From contig JAJZPR010000021.1 in assembly GCA_021847835.1 (NCBI GenBank), forward strand, positions 1 through 41,885: a DNA stretch of 41,885 bases. Direction: 5' to 3'. Of the stretch, positions 9,127-16,508 are shown in pieces (positions within the stretch are counted from its first letter, which is position 1; every line of letters starts with the position of its first letter). The notes under the pieces are model-generated. The model saw only the letters and a program-made list of their open reading frames with translations. It was not told where the DNA came from and did no database searches. Source of the DNA: Pseudomonadota bacterium (GTDB lineage Bacteria; Pseudomonadota; Gammaproteobacteria; Burkholderiales; Thiobacillaceae). Made by a program: the position numbers and the translations under genes.

Positions 9127-10155
9127 CTAGGCCGGGATTGGGGCGTTTGCATCCGCGCCCAGCGCCCGCGCCCGCAACTGTCCGCAGCCGCCCTCCACAT
9201 CCTGCCCCGCGGAGTGGCGCAGCTTGGTGAGGATGCGGCGCCGGTGCAGGCTGCGCGCCATCTCGGCCGCGCGTTCCCAGCTCGGGCGGCGGAAGCCGTC
9301 GCCCCCCTCGACGCTGTTGTAGGGAATCAGGTTCATCACCGCGTATTTGCCGGCCAGCAGGCGTGCAATCCCTTCCAGCTCGGCATCGGTGTCGTTGATG
9401 CCTTCCAGCAGCGTCCACTGGTACTGGATCGGGTAGCCGGTGCGGCGCGCATAGGCCTCGCCCAGCTCAACTAATTCATCAGGTGCGATGTCGGGTGCCT
9501 TGGGCAAGAGCCGGCGGCGCAGTTCGTGATCGGTGGTGTGCAGCGAGAGCGCCAGCGCAGGCTTCACCTCCGACAGCGGAAGCCGCTCGAACACGCGGCG
9601 GTCGCCCACGGTGGAAAACACCAGGTTCTTGTGGCCGATGCCGCCCTCGGTGCCAAGCAGCTCGATCGCCTCCAGTACGTTGTCCAGATTGTGGGCCGGC
9701 TCGCCCATGCCCATGAACACGACCTTCTTCACCGCGCGGCGGCTACGCGCCAGCACCACCTGCGCGACGATTTCCACACTGGAAAGCTGGCGCAGCAAGC
9801 CAGCGCGACCAGTCATGCAGAACACGCAGCCCACCGCACAGCCGACCTGGGTGGAAACGCACAGGCCGTCCTTCGGCAACAGCACGCTTTCCACGGTCTG
9901 GCCGTCCGCCAGCTCCACCAGCAAGCGGGACGAGCCATCCTCGCCGGCGTGTTCCGAATGCACCCGCGCCAGGCCCCGCAACTCGTCGAAGAGCCCGGGC
10001 AGGCCGTCGCGCAAGGCCAGGGGGAAATAGTCCTCGGCGCGCCGCCGCTTGGTGTCGAGCGAACGCCCCTGCAGCCACGCCCGCAGCACGCGCCCCTCAT
10101 GGCAGGGCGCGGCGCCGAGATCGCGTAGACGTTGTCGAAGTTGGGGGAGTCGCAT
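9127..10155 (-). CDS. RlmN/Cfr-type radical SAM methyltransferase
   Basis: Encodes 342 residues. RlmN and Cfr methylate C2 or C8 of adenine in 23S rRNA (RlmN also some tRNAs) through a methylated cysteine. The 4Fe-4S motif is CAVGCVFC (about residues 107-114). The preceding LCVSTQVGC and the late GGCGQLRA hold the two mechanistic cysteines, equivalent to C118 and C355 of E. coli RlmN. GMGEPAHNLDNVLEA is also typical. It is shorter than RlmN (about 384) and lacks its N-terminal length, so it may be a second, paralogous enzyme rather than the housekeeping RlmN; no ispG or ndk neighbours are present, unlike many rlmN loci. The promoter should be within 10156-10258. Confidence 0.88.
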   Translation of the reverse strand: MRLPQLRQRLRDLGAAPCHEGRVLRAWLQGRSLDTKRRRAEDYFPLALRDGLPGLFDELRGLARVHSEHAGEDGSSRLLVELADGQTVESVLLPKDGLCVSTQVGCAVGCVFCMTGRAGLLRQLSSVEIVAQVVLARSRRAVKKVVFMGMGEPAHNLDNVLEAIELLGTEGGIGHKNLVFSTVGDRRVFERLPLSEVKPALALSLHTTDHELRRRLLPKAPDIAPDELVELGEAYARRTGYPIQYQWTLLEGINDTDAELEGIARLLAGKYAVMNLIPYNSVEGGDGFRRPSWERAAEMARSLHRRRILTKLRHSAGQDVEGGCGQLRARALGADANAPIPA

Positions 10156-10258
10156 GGCGGGGGGAAGGTAGAGGGGGCTATGACCGACATTAAAAGCTCA
10201 CGTCACTGCAAAACCGTGGGCTGTCCTCGACTAATTCAATGGCTTAAGCCCTGCTTAA

Positions 10259-10966
10259 TTACTTATAAATTGCGCTTGTTTGTTCTACGAGGCGCAGTTG
10301 GCTTGCTTCGTCGTTCTTTGCAACTTTTTGCTGAGAATGATTGGCGTATGTTGCCCATGTGGGGGAATACTCATCTGCTTGATCTCCCCATGTTGTCCAC
10401 CCTTCGCGGGTGCCGCGTGCAAATAGTTCCAGATAAGGACCAGGACTACACGATTCCACAATGTCGTAGAACTCATCCGGTTTGCGCGAATGTTCACGCT
10501 TTTGTGTCGCCAAGAAGTTGACCTGACGTCGCCCCGGAGCGAGAGTACGGGCGTTCTTGCCGCGCACGCCAAAGAGGACCAATTCGGTGACGTTGCGGAA
10601 GTAAAAACCTACACCGCGCCCATCCGGACCTCCATCCTTGCGTACTTTGTGCCATACCAGATTGCTTTTGTATTGGAAGCCCCAAGCTTCAAGTACGCGC
10701 AGGCCCTCAGGAAGTAGCGCGTTCGGCACCCACAGATACAGGTGTGCAGTGTCATCGGCGAGATCTGCGACAGGCAGGCGCATGATGTCTTCAAGTTTCA
10801 TCGTGCCGTAACGCGAAAGGCGCTTGTGCTCCGGGGCCATCTTGCCTGTGCGGTTTTGGAACTGCCAAGGAGGATCGGCAAGAATAGTCTTGAAACGTTT
10901 TCCATTACATCGGGCCAGCAAATCTTGTGTGGCATCGATTTTCGGTAGTTCAAGGCGCTTGCTCAT
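10259..10966 (-). CDS. MT-A70 family DNA adenine methyltransferase (modification partner)
   Basis: Encodes 235 residues from ATG 10966, whose first bases overlap the endonuclease stop (ATGA), so the two are translationally coupled. DPPW at 31-34 is the catalytic motif IV of N6-adenine methyltransferases, and the domain continues with AHLYLWVPNALLPEGLRVLEAWGF and SNLVWHKV. This MT-A70-type (M.MunI-like) enzyme should protect the host site of the neighbouring endonuclease. Base composition is more AT-rich than in flanking housekeeping genes. The recognition sequence is unknown; a GATC core would fit the partner family but is an inference. Confidence 0.9.
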   Translation of the reverse strand: MSKRLELPKIDATQDLLARCNGKRFKTILADPPWQFQNRTGKMAPEHKRLSRYGTMKLEDIMRLPVADLADDTAHLYLWVPNALLPEGLRVLEAWGFQYKSNLVWHKVRKDGGPDGRGVGFYFRNVTELVLFGVRGKNARTLAPGRRQVNFLATQKREHSRKPDEFYDIVESCSPGPYLELFARGTREGWTTWGDQADEYSPTWATYANHSQQKVAKNDEASQLRLVEQTSAIYK

Positions 10967-11799
10967 GGTTCGTTCCAATCTGTAATCAAGCGTGGAGTGA
11001 TGCCGAATACTAGCACTGGGCAGCCGCCGTGGCGGCCGGCATTAAGTCGGTATAAAAGTTTACCCATCCAAGTTGTACTTGCGCCGTACTTTGCTTTGAC
11101 TGGTTTTGGTTGGTCACCTTCGTAAACGGGGTTTCCTGCTTTGTCCAGTTGCGGCACAACGTCGAACACCGGGTTCAGGCTGGCGCTGCGTGTCACCATT
11201 ACGCCCGCGCTAATAAGACCGCATTCATGGAAAGCGCGAAATGCGTAAAGGTCACGGTCAAAAGTTTGGTCTTTCGAGTTCCATTCCAGATCAAAAGCCA
11301 CACGACTTTTCACGTAGTCAATTTTGTGGCCGTCGATGAAGTTTTCGATCAATCGCGGTTCTCCTTCGGGACGCTTGATCTTACGCGTCTTGCCATTTGC
11401 CAGGATTTCCTCGTCGAACTCACGCATACGCACCAACAAATCTCCTTGGATACGAGTTTCCACCCAGCCGGCTGGACGCAGCGTGCGCGAAAACTTCTTG
11501 GGCATATCCGACTCATTGCCACCGGGCATTCCAATGTCACGTACCGTAATCCTGAAATCCAACAACGCTCGCTCGATTTCGGCCAATTCTGTGGGAAAGG
11601 AAGTGGCAAGAATTGCTGCCGCATGGCGGTAACTGAATACGTCATAGAGCGCCCGGACTTCGGCGCTGATATAGCGTGCTACGTCGTCGGAGTCGTCAGC
11701 ATTGGGGCCGGGGCGTAGGGCGATGTCGTCGTTAGTGTCGGGATGAAGGGTTTCATCCTGATCGTTAGGTGTGTTGTTGGGCGTTTGTGGATCGGGCAT
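10963..11799 (-). CDS. Type II restriction endonuclease, BglII/BstYI-like
   Basis: Encodes 278 residues. The region DYVKSRVAFDLEWNSKDQ (161-178) carries Asp161, Glu172 and Asn174 in the D...ExN/Q arrangement used for metal binding in the BglII/BstYI group. The following FDRDLYAFRAFHECGLISAGVMVTR also fits that family. The first 45 residues are polar and low-complexity, so the true start could be later. It overlaps the methylase by four bases, which makes a complete type II restriction-modification pair. Member enzymes cut at (R)GATC(Y)-type sites; the actual site is untested. Confidence 0.78.
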   Translation of the reverse strand: MPDPQTPNNTPNDQDETLHPDTNDDIALRPGPNADDSDDVARYISAEVRALYDVFSYRHAAAILATSFPTELAEIERALLDFRITVRDIGMPGGNESDMPKKFSRTLRPAGWVETRIQGDLLVRMREFDEEILANGKTRKIKRPEGEPRLIENFIDGHKIDYVKSRVAFDLEWNSKDQTFDRDLYAFRAFHECGLISAGVMVTRSASLNPVFDVVPQLDKAGNPVYEGDQPKPVKAKYGASTTWMGKLLYRLNAGRHGGCPVLVFGITPRLITDWNEP

Positions 11800-11832
11800 T
11801 TTGTTCAGTGGGGGTTTTTAGGAGCTTACCCT

Positions 11833-11976
11833 TTATTTCTTCTTTGGGGGTGGTGCTGGTGGAGGGGTTCTCGGCATTACCCTACTTGGCGTGGGTTGGT
11901 TCCGGGTTTCATTAATTTGCCCCGGCTTGGATGAGGGTTTGGACGTTGGTTTTGAAGGTTTGTTTTGATTAGCCAT
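11833..11976 (-). CDS. Lys/Pro/Ser-rich small peptide
   Basis: Encodes 47 residues, MANQNKPSKPTSKPSSKP... ending PPPAPPPKKK, with AGAGAGAAAG ahead of ATG 11976. It starts 17 bases after the stop of the three-helix membrane protein and ends 33 bases before the endonuclease, in the same direction, which favours translation. The peptide is disordered, strongly basic and proline-rich. No function is known to me. A longer frame to 12048 overlaps the membrane protein and is less likely. Confidence 0.5.
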   Translation of the reverse strand: MANQNKPSKPTSKPSSKPGQINETRNQPTPSRVMPRTPPPAPPPKKK

Positions 11977-11993
11977 ATGTCGTTCTTTCTCTC

Positions 11994-12464
11994 TTAAGAG
12001 AGGGATGAGAAATTGCACAGACCAACAATTACCCCGCCTAAAAAGCACCCAAAAGCAAGGTAAGCCAATGTGACTCCTAAGGGGAATCGGCGAGATAGGT
12101 TTTCATCATCTGAAATCATTTTCTCCCAATCCAGTTTGTCACTATAAAACTGGTCAACCCCCTCTCGCCAACTACGGTAAATACGATCTATCCGGTGATA
12201 ACGAACTGCATGAAATATTCCGATGATGACAACCCCAACAACGAAGAACCCCAGCATTACCTTAGGCCATAGTAACGGGCGCACTGTCTCAATTGCCCCA
12301 AAGAATGTTAATACAGCTATCGTCGCTCCCGAATTGACCAGCATCAGATATTTAATGGCATCAGTGCTCCACGACAATTCAAGATCAGATAGTTGAGTCC
12401 ATCGTTGGTCAACGTAGGCAAGATGCCCTTCCCTTTGCTCTTCCGGGGTTTCTGAGAGTTTCAT
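11994..12464 (-). CDS. Three-helix membrane protein of the accessory island
   Basis: Encodes 156 residues. An acidic N-terminal helix (EEQREGHLAYVDQRWTQLSDLE) is followed by hydrophobic segments at about 37-58, 66-89 and 129-152. Between segments 2 and 3 lies a soluble helix, HRIDRIYRSWREGVDQFYSDKLDWEKMI. The layout resembles small membrane effectors that occur in defence loci, but the family is not recognised. It starts 73 bases after the DUF3037-like gene and belongs to the same-direction block that ends with the restriction pair. AT-rich composition suggests acquisition. Confidence 0.65.
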   Translation of the reverse strand: MKLSETPEEQREGHLAYVDQRWTQLSDLELSWSTDAIKYLMLVNSGATIAVLTFFGAIETVRPLLWPKVMLGFFVVGVVIIGIFHAVRYHRIDRIYRSWREGVDQFYSDKLDWEKMISDDENLSRRFPLGVTLAYLAFGCFLGGVIVGLCNFSSLS

Positions 12465-12537
12465 TTTTAGTTCTGTCCCTAAAGAAGAAGTCGGTGGTCA
12501 TGCTACATAGCGCCAAAGAGGCAACTCCTACCCATGG

Positions 12538-13392
12538 CTAGATCCTTGCCCATGTAAGAATGTCTTGTGCTAGCTTGTCTGGGCTGTCGGCCACGTCAAG
12601 ATGTAGCCCCAATTTCTTTAGCTTCCACTCGGAAATGTCGATGACATTGTCTACTCTTCTCTGTTTCTCCAAAGAGAGGATTCCTGTGGGACGATAAATG
12701 AATACTTCACCAGAGGCGGTTTTTGAGATCGACATGGCCGTAGCTAAATCCAAGGATGCTCTTAGTAATGCACGTTCAACGTTCTCAGATGACGAAAAAC
12801 CAGCAGAGACAACCGTTCCTAATTGGAGGCCACGACGTAAAGGTACATCTAACGCTAAAAGACGGCTCCCCTCTCTAAAAAACAATTCTTCGCCAGCGGC
12901 GATAATTTGCTCGGCAATAACACCGGCATGCATGCGAACGCGCTGAAACACTTCTTCTCTTGCATAAGAGTTATTAAAGAAACGCGCCTTCTGTTTTTTT
13001 GGTAAATGGGTGGGTCCAGCTAAGCTAACAATACTGGAAAATAAACGGTCAACTATTACTTCGGGCGACTCGCCACGAGCTAGCTTGGGGGAGGTGAACT
13101 CAACGGATGGAATATCAGCCTCGCCATAATTCTGAGATATGGCGGCTTTCAAAGCGCGAATTACAAAGCGAAGTTCATCCTCTGCGGATTCTCCATAAAG
13201 CCTGGAAAATTTATCGAATGAATCTAGTAAGCGGGCTGTTTTCTTCTCTCCATCTGAAAACAAAACGCCGATATTTAGTAATTCCCCAGTTGCAAAGTCT
13301 GGCCGTAGCTGGATACTTTGCCACATGCCCTCAGTGGCCATAAATTGCGGGGTGTAGGCCAACTCCAGAAGGTCGTGCGGATTGGCTATCAT
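12538..13392 (-). CDS. DUF3037-like protein paired with the HipA-like kinase
   Basis: Encodes 284 residues. The segment MWQSIQLRPDFATGELLNIGVLF (about 23-45) matches the YxxxxRPDxxxGExxNIGVxL signature of DUF3037, whose function is unknown. DUF3037 genes commonly sit beside HipA-like kinase genes. Here the start ATG at 13392 overlaps the kinase stop by four bases (ATGA), so the two proteins are likely made in equal amounts and may form a complex. The protein is longer than many DUF3037 members, with a C-terminal half I cannot assign. Codon use is AT-richer than for flanking genes. Confidence 0.7.
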   Translation of the reverse strand: MIANPHDLLELAYTPQFMATEGMWQSIQLRPDFATGELLNIGVLFSDGEKKTARLLDSFDKFSRLYGESAEDELRFVIRALKAAISQNYGEADIPSVEFTSPKLARGESPEVIVDRLFSSIVSLAGPTHLPKKQKARFFNNSYAREEVFQRVRMHAGVIAEQIIAAGEELFFREGSRLLALDVPLRRGLQLGTVVSAGFSSSENVERALLRASLDLATAMSISKTASGEVFIYRPTGILSLEKQRRVDNVIDISEWKLKKLGLHLDVADSPDKLAQDILTWARI

Positions 13393-14255
13393 ATGAGAAA
13401 CCCTTGTTGCTGACGGATGCGAGGCACACTATTCCTCGCTCGTTCATTCAGGAATGATAAAAGGGCATGACTTCTTGCATTGCTGTCTGGAAATAGTATG
13501 TCGTACCAGTATTTCAGTTCGGGCTCTATCTGCTGAAATATTTCTATATGGCGCTCTGCCGCCAACATCATCCCGCTGCTGATGTTGCTTGGAACCACGT
13601 CTCCATAGAGCATGGAAAGGAGTTGGTTTTTGGAGCGCATAGTGGGGTCAAGAAATTCATCAACACGAGCAATTCCACCGGCAATCTCGGCATGATCCAC
13701 CAGCGCAAACACGCCATTGTTGATGGCGATTAAGTTGTCATGAGATCTGTCCTCGTTGGCGACTAAATCATCAAATGCGAGAACACGTGGCAACAATGGC
13801 CATTTGCGTAGACGTTTTTGCAATTCTGGCTCATTGACTGGGTGGAGGAGGCGAAGCGGGTGGCCCTCAATCGCTTTTGTTACCCAGGCATAACTAAGCC
13901 CATCATCATTTGCTAATTCAACCCTGAAATTGGGGTGCACCTTAAATAATTGTTCGGTTCGAAGTATGAGCACATACGCCTGCTCTGCAACTGACAACTG
14001 GTCCGCGCAGGCCAAAAGATAGGCAGCAAGCTCATTGGCGAGAGCGGATTCAATGAATCTTGATGGGAAGGTTTTTACAAATCCTTGGATACGTCCATAG
14101 ATCGGGCATGCAATTTCGGCGACGTGCACCAGTGATGTTGGATTCTCGCGGATGACTTCTAGTTCAGTTAGGTAGGCTTCAGGGGCGAGTAATGCGATCC
14201 TGGACGAGCCAGTATATTTTTGGCTTCCTCCAACAATGTCGCTAGTCTTAAACAC
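13389..14255 (-). CDS. HipA-like kinase
   Basis: Encodes 288 residues from a GTG at 14255, with GAGAGG eight bases upstream. Expected kinase features are visible: a glycine-rich GGSQK at 9-13, a candidate ATP lysine in GFVKTF (K61), and the catalytic block NEDRSHDN at 167-174. In that block Asp169 and Asn174 have the same spacing as D309/N314 of E. coli HipA. LVDHAEIAGG (D187) is a plausible metal aspartate. HipA phosphorylates glutamyl-tRNA synthetase; the substrate of this divergent type is unknown. No HipB-like DNA-binding antitoxin precedes it; instead the coupled partner is DUF3037-like. It starts 35 bases after the nrdB stop. Confidence 0.72.
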   Translation of the reverse strand: MFKTSDIVGGSQKYTGSSRIALLAPEAYLTELEVIRENPTSLVHVAEIACPIYGRIQGFVKTFPSRFIESALANELAAYLLACADQLSVAEQAYVLILRTEQLFKVHPNFRVELANDDGLSYAWVTKAIEGHPLRLLHPVNEPELQKRLRKWPLLPRVLAFDDLVANEDRSHDNLIAINNGVFALVDHAEIAGGIARVDEFLDPTMRSKNQLLSMLYGDVVPSNISSGMMLAAERHIEIFQQIEPELKYWYDILFPDSNARSHALLSFLNERARNSVPRIRQQQGFLI

Positions 14256-14290
14256 GCCGCTTGCCTCTCGCTAGATGCATCACATAAACA

Positions 14291-15433
14291 TCAATCCCAG
14301 CTCAACGCCCCGCCCGTCTGATATTCGGTCACTCTCGTCTCGAAGAAGTTCTTCTCCTTCTTCAGGTCGATCATTTCCGCCATCCAGGGGAAGGGGTTGG
14401 TGGCGTGGGGGAAGAGTTCGTCCAGGCCGATCTGCTGGCAGCGGCGGTTGGCGATGAAGCGCAGGTATTCCTTGAACTGGCTGGCGTTGAGGCCGAGCAC
14501 GCCGCGCGGCATGGTGTCTTCAGCGTAGCGGTATTCCAGTTCCACACCCTTCTGGAACAGCGCCTTGAGTTCTTCCTTGAACTCGTTGGTCCACAGGTGC
14601 GGGTTTTCCAGCTTGATGGTGTTGATGAGGTCGATGCCGAAGTTGCAGTGCATGGACTCGTCGCGCAGGATGTACTGGTACTGCTCGGCGGCGCCGGTCA
14701 TCTTGTTCTGGCGGCCCAGGGCCAGGATCTGCACGAAGCCGACGTAGAAGAACAGGCCTTCCATGATGCAGGCGAACACGATCAGCGACTTCAGCAGCTT
14801 CTGGTCGGCCTCGGGGGTGCCGGTCTTGAACAGCGGGTTGGTAAGAACGTCGATGAAGGGGATGAGGAATTCATCCTTGTCGCGGATGGATTGCACTTCC
14901 TGATAGGCGTTGAAGATTTCGCCTTCGTCCAGGCCCAGGCTTTCCACGATGTACTGGTAGGCGTGGGTGTGGATGGCTTCTTCGAAGGCCTGGCGCAGCA
15001 GGTACTGGCGGCACTCGGGCGCGGTGATGTGGCGGTAGGTGCCGAGCACGATGTTGTTGGCGGCGAGGCTATCGGCGGTGACGAAAAAGCCGAGGTTGCG
15101 CTTGACCAGGCGGCGCTCGTCTTCGGTCAGCGCGTTGGGGTCTTTCCACTGGCTGATGTCGCGGCTCATGTTCACTTCCTGCGGCATCCAGTGGTTGGCG
15201 CAGCCGGCCAAGTATTTTTCCCAGGCCCATTTGTACTTGAAGGGCACGAGCTGGTTGACGTCGGTGGCGCCGTTGATGACGCGCTTGTCCGCGGCCTGCA
15301 CGCGACGGAAGCTGGGCGCGGGCACGTCGGCCTGCGAGGTTTTCAGCAGCGAGGCGGGGATGGGCGGGGTGCCTGATCCAATAGCGGGCTGCAGGGCAGG
15401 GGTGGCGGTACGGTCGTCTTCAAAGCTCAGCAT
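14291..15433 (-). CDS. nrdB: Ribonucleoside-diphosphate reductase, beta subunit (class Ia)
   Basis: Encodes 380 residues. It carries the di-iron centre and tyrosyl radical that NrdA uses to reduce ribonucleotides. Equivalents of the E. coli residues are visible: Asp121 (D84) in FFVTADSL, Glu152 and His155 (E115, H118) in [12 protein letters not shown], and the radical Tyr159 (Y122). The C-terminus has the long flexible tail needed to dock on NrdA. It lies downstream of nrdA but is separated from it by a GrlR-like gene and a 636-bp repeat element, so co-transcription depends on passing strong hairpins. A stretch at 15458-15470 (TCCGACGGGTCGGA) is a small hairpin before the gene. Confidence 0.96.
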   Translation of the reverse strand: MLSFEDDRTATPALQPAIGSGTPPIPASLLKTSQADVPAPSFRRVQAADKRVINGATDVNQLVPFKYKWAWEKYLAGCANHWMPQEVNMSRDISQWKDPNALTEDERRLVKRNLGFFVTADSLAANNIVLGTYRHITAPECRQYLLRQAFEEAIHTHAYQYIVESLGLDEGEIFNAYQEVQSIRDKDEFLIPFIDVLTNPLFKTGTPEADQKLLKSLIVFACIMEGLFFYVGFVQILALGRQNKMTGAAEQYQYILRDESMHCNFGIDLINTIKLENPHLWTNEFKEELKALFQKGVELEYRYAEDTMPRGVLGLNASQFKEYLRFIANRRCQQIGLDELFPHATNPFPWMAEMIDLKKEKNFFETRVTEYQTGGALSWD

Positions 15434-15513
15434 GTTTTTCTACCTCCATTTTTGTCCGACGGGTCGGACGGTGTTGATACTTAAATTCATTCCGCCCTGC
15501 GGGCGGGAAATTC

Positions 15514-16149
15514 GCCGGGGGTAGCCCGGCGGCTAGTCACTTTCTTTGCTTCGCCAAAGAAAGTAACCAAAGAAAGGCGCCCCCGCTGTGCTGCTCCTTC
15601 GGAGTAAACCTCGGTCGGGCACTTGCATTGGGCGGCTGCGGAACTCGCCCTTCGGGCTCAGACAGTCCTCGCCGTAAAGCCCCCAATTCAAGTGCCCGTC
15701 CTCGGCAGCCCAGAGGGGGTAAACCAAATTCCCCCCTCACCCCTGCCCCTCTCCCGCGAGGGGAGAGGGAAGGGTTTGGACTCGGCCGAGGACTTGAATT
15801 GGGGCGGCTTGGAACTTACCCGTTGTAAACAGTAGCGGGCGCAAACATTCCAAGCCCTTGTTCCCCAATCCAAGTCCGCGGCCGGGGCCGCTAAAACAAA
15901 ATCGCTCAGCCTCATCGGCTGTTAACTTCCCGTCTATGCCGCCGCAGACTGATGGCGGAGGGCGGAATAATGCGGCGCAGCATGTTTGAGCCTTGCTTCC
16001 TTACCATCCATGGCAAGGCGAGTTCTGCGCCGCCCGCCCGGAGCCTTCAGGCTAAGGGAAGCCGAAGGCCGGCATAGCCGGGTCGTCTTTCTTTGGTTCC
16101 TTTCTTTGACGAAGCAAAGAAAGGAACTTGCTGCCGGGCAACCCCCGGC
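15514..16149. repeat. Long-inverted-repeat element A, 636 bp, no coding gene
   Basis: The outer 63 bases at 15514-15576 and 16087-16149 are inverted copies with 56 of 63 positions matching. Each arm itself contains two short CTTTCTTTG / CAAAGAAAG palindromes. The interior is GC-rich, with a CCCTCTCCC-type hairpin (about 15749-15770), and has no convincing gene. A related element is at about 26160-26751 (shared stretches include GCGAGTTCTGCGCCGCCC and AGGCTAAGGGAAGCCGAAGG). The ends look like a non-autonomous mobile element, but no target duplication or transposase was seen. It lies between nrdB and the GrlR-like gene. Confidence 0.75.
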
Positions 16150-16157
16150 CTACCAGC

Positions 16158-16496
16158 TTAAGGAAGCTCCGCTCTCTTAGTGAGGCGTAACCCCATTTGT
16201 TTGGACACGTCATCAATGCGAATGCCGGCTAGATTCATCACAGAGTCCGAAACCGGCCCACCGATCTTTAGGTCGAACGGCTGTGGATCTTGGCCAAATA
16301 TCGAAAGCGGCTGCCCTGCGTAGTGAACGACCCTTACCGTCGCATCAATCTGGGAGTTCGCAATCTTGTATTTGCCCAAGTAGTAATAGGTTCCGTCACC
16401 ACCGTAGATATTTCCGTTTTCGAAAATCGCCACACCGGCGCCAACACCACCCGCATTTGACATAAATTCGACAGACCACAGAGCTTCAACAGTCAT
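16158..16496 (-). CDS. GrlR-like family protein
   Basis: Encodes 112 residues, with GGGGGCGAACA before ATG 16496, 12 bases after the nrdA stop. The sequence has the eight-stranded GrlR-type beta-barrel signatures: EALWSVEFMSN, GAGVAIFENGNIYGGDGTYYYLGKY, and the C-terminal LRLTKR. GrlR was first known as a repressor of GrlA in LEE-type secretion systems, but homologues occur in many bacteria without such systems, and their role is unknown. Here it follows nrdA in the same direction. I see no secretion genes. Confidence 0.72.
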   Translation of the reverse strand: MTVEALWSVEFMSNAGGVGAGVAIFENGNIYGGDGTYYYLGKYKIANSQIDATVRVVHYAGQPLSIFGQDPQPFDLKIGGPVSDSVMNLAGIRIDDVSKQMGLRLTKRAELP

Positions 16497-16508
16497 TGTT
16501 CGCCCCCT

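Noticed and set aside
10156..14290. Attachment sites or integrase for the accessory island
   Set aside because: No tRNA, integrase or matching direct repeats were found at 10156-10258 or 14256-14290.
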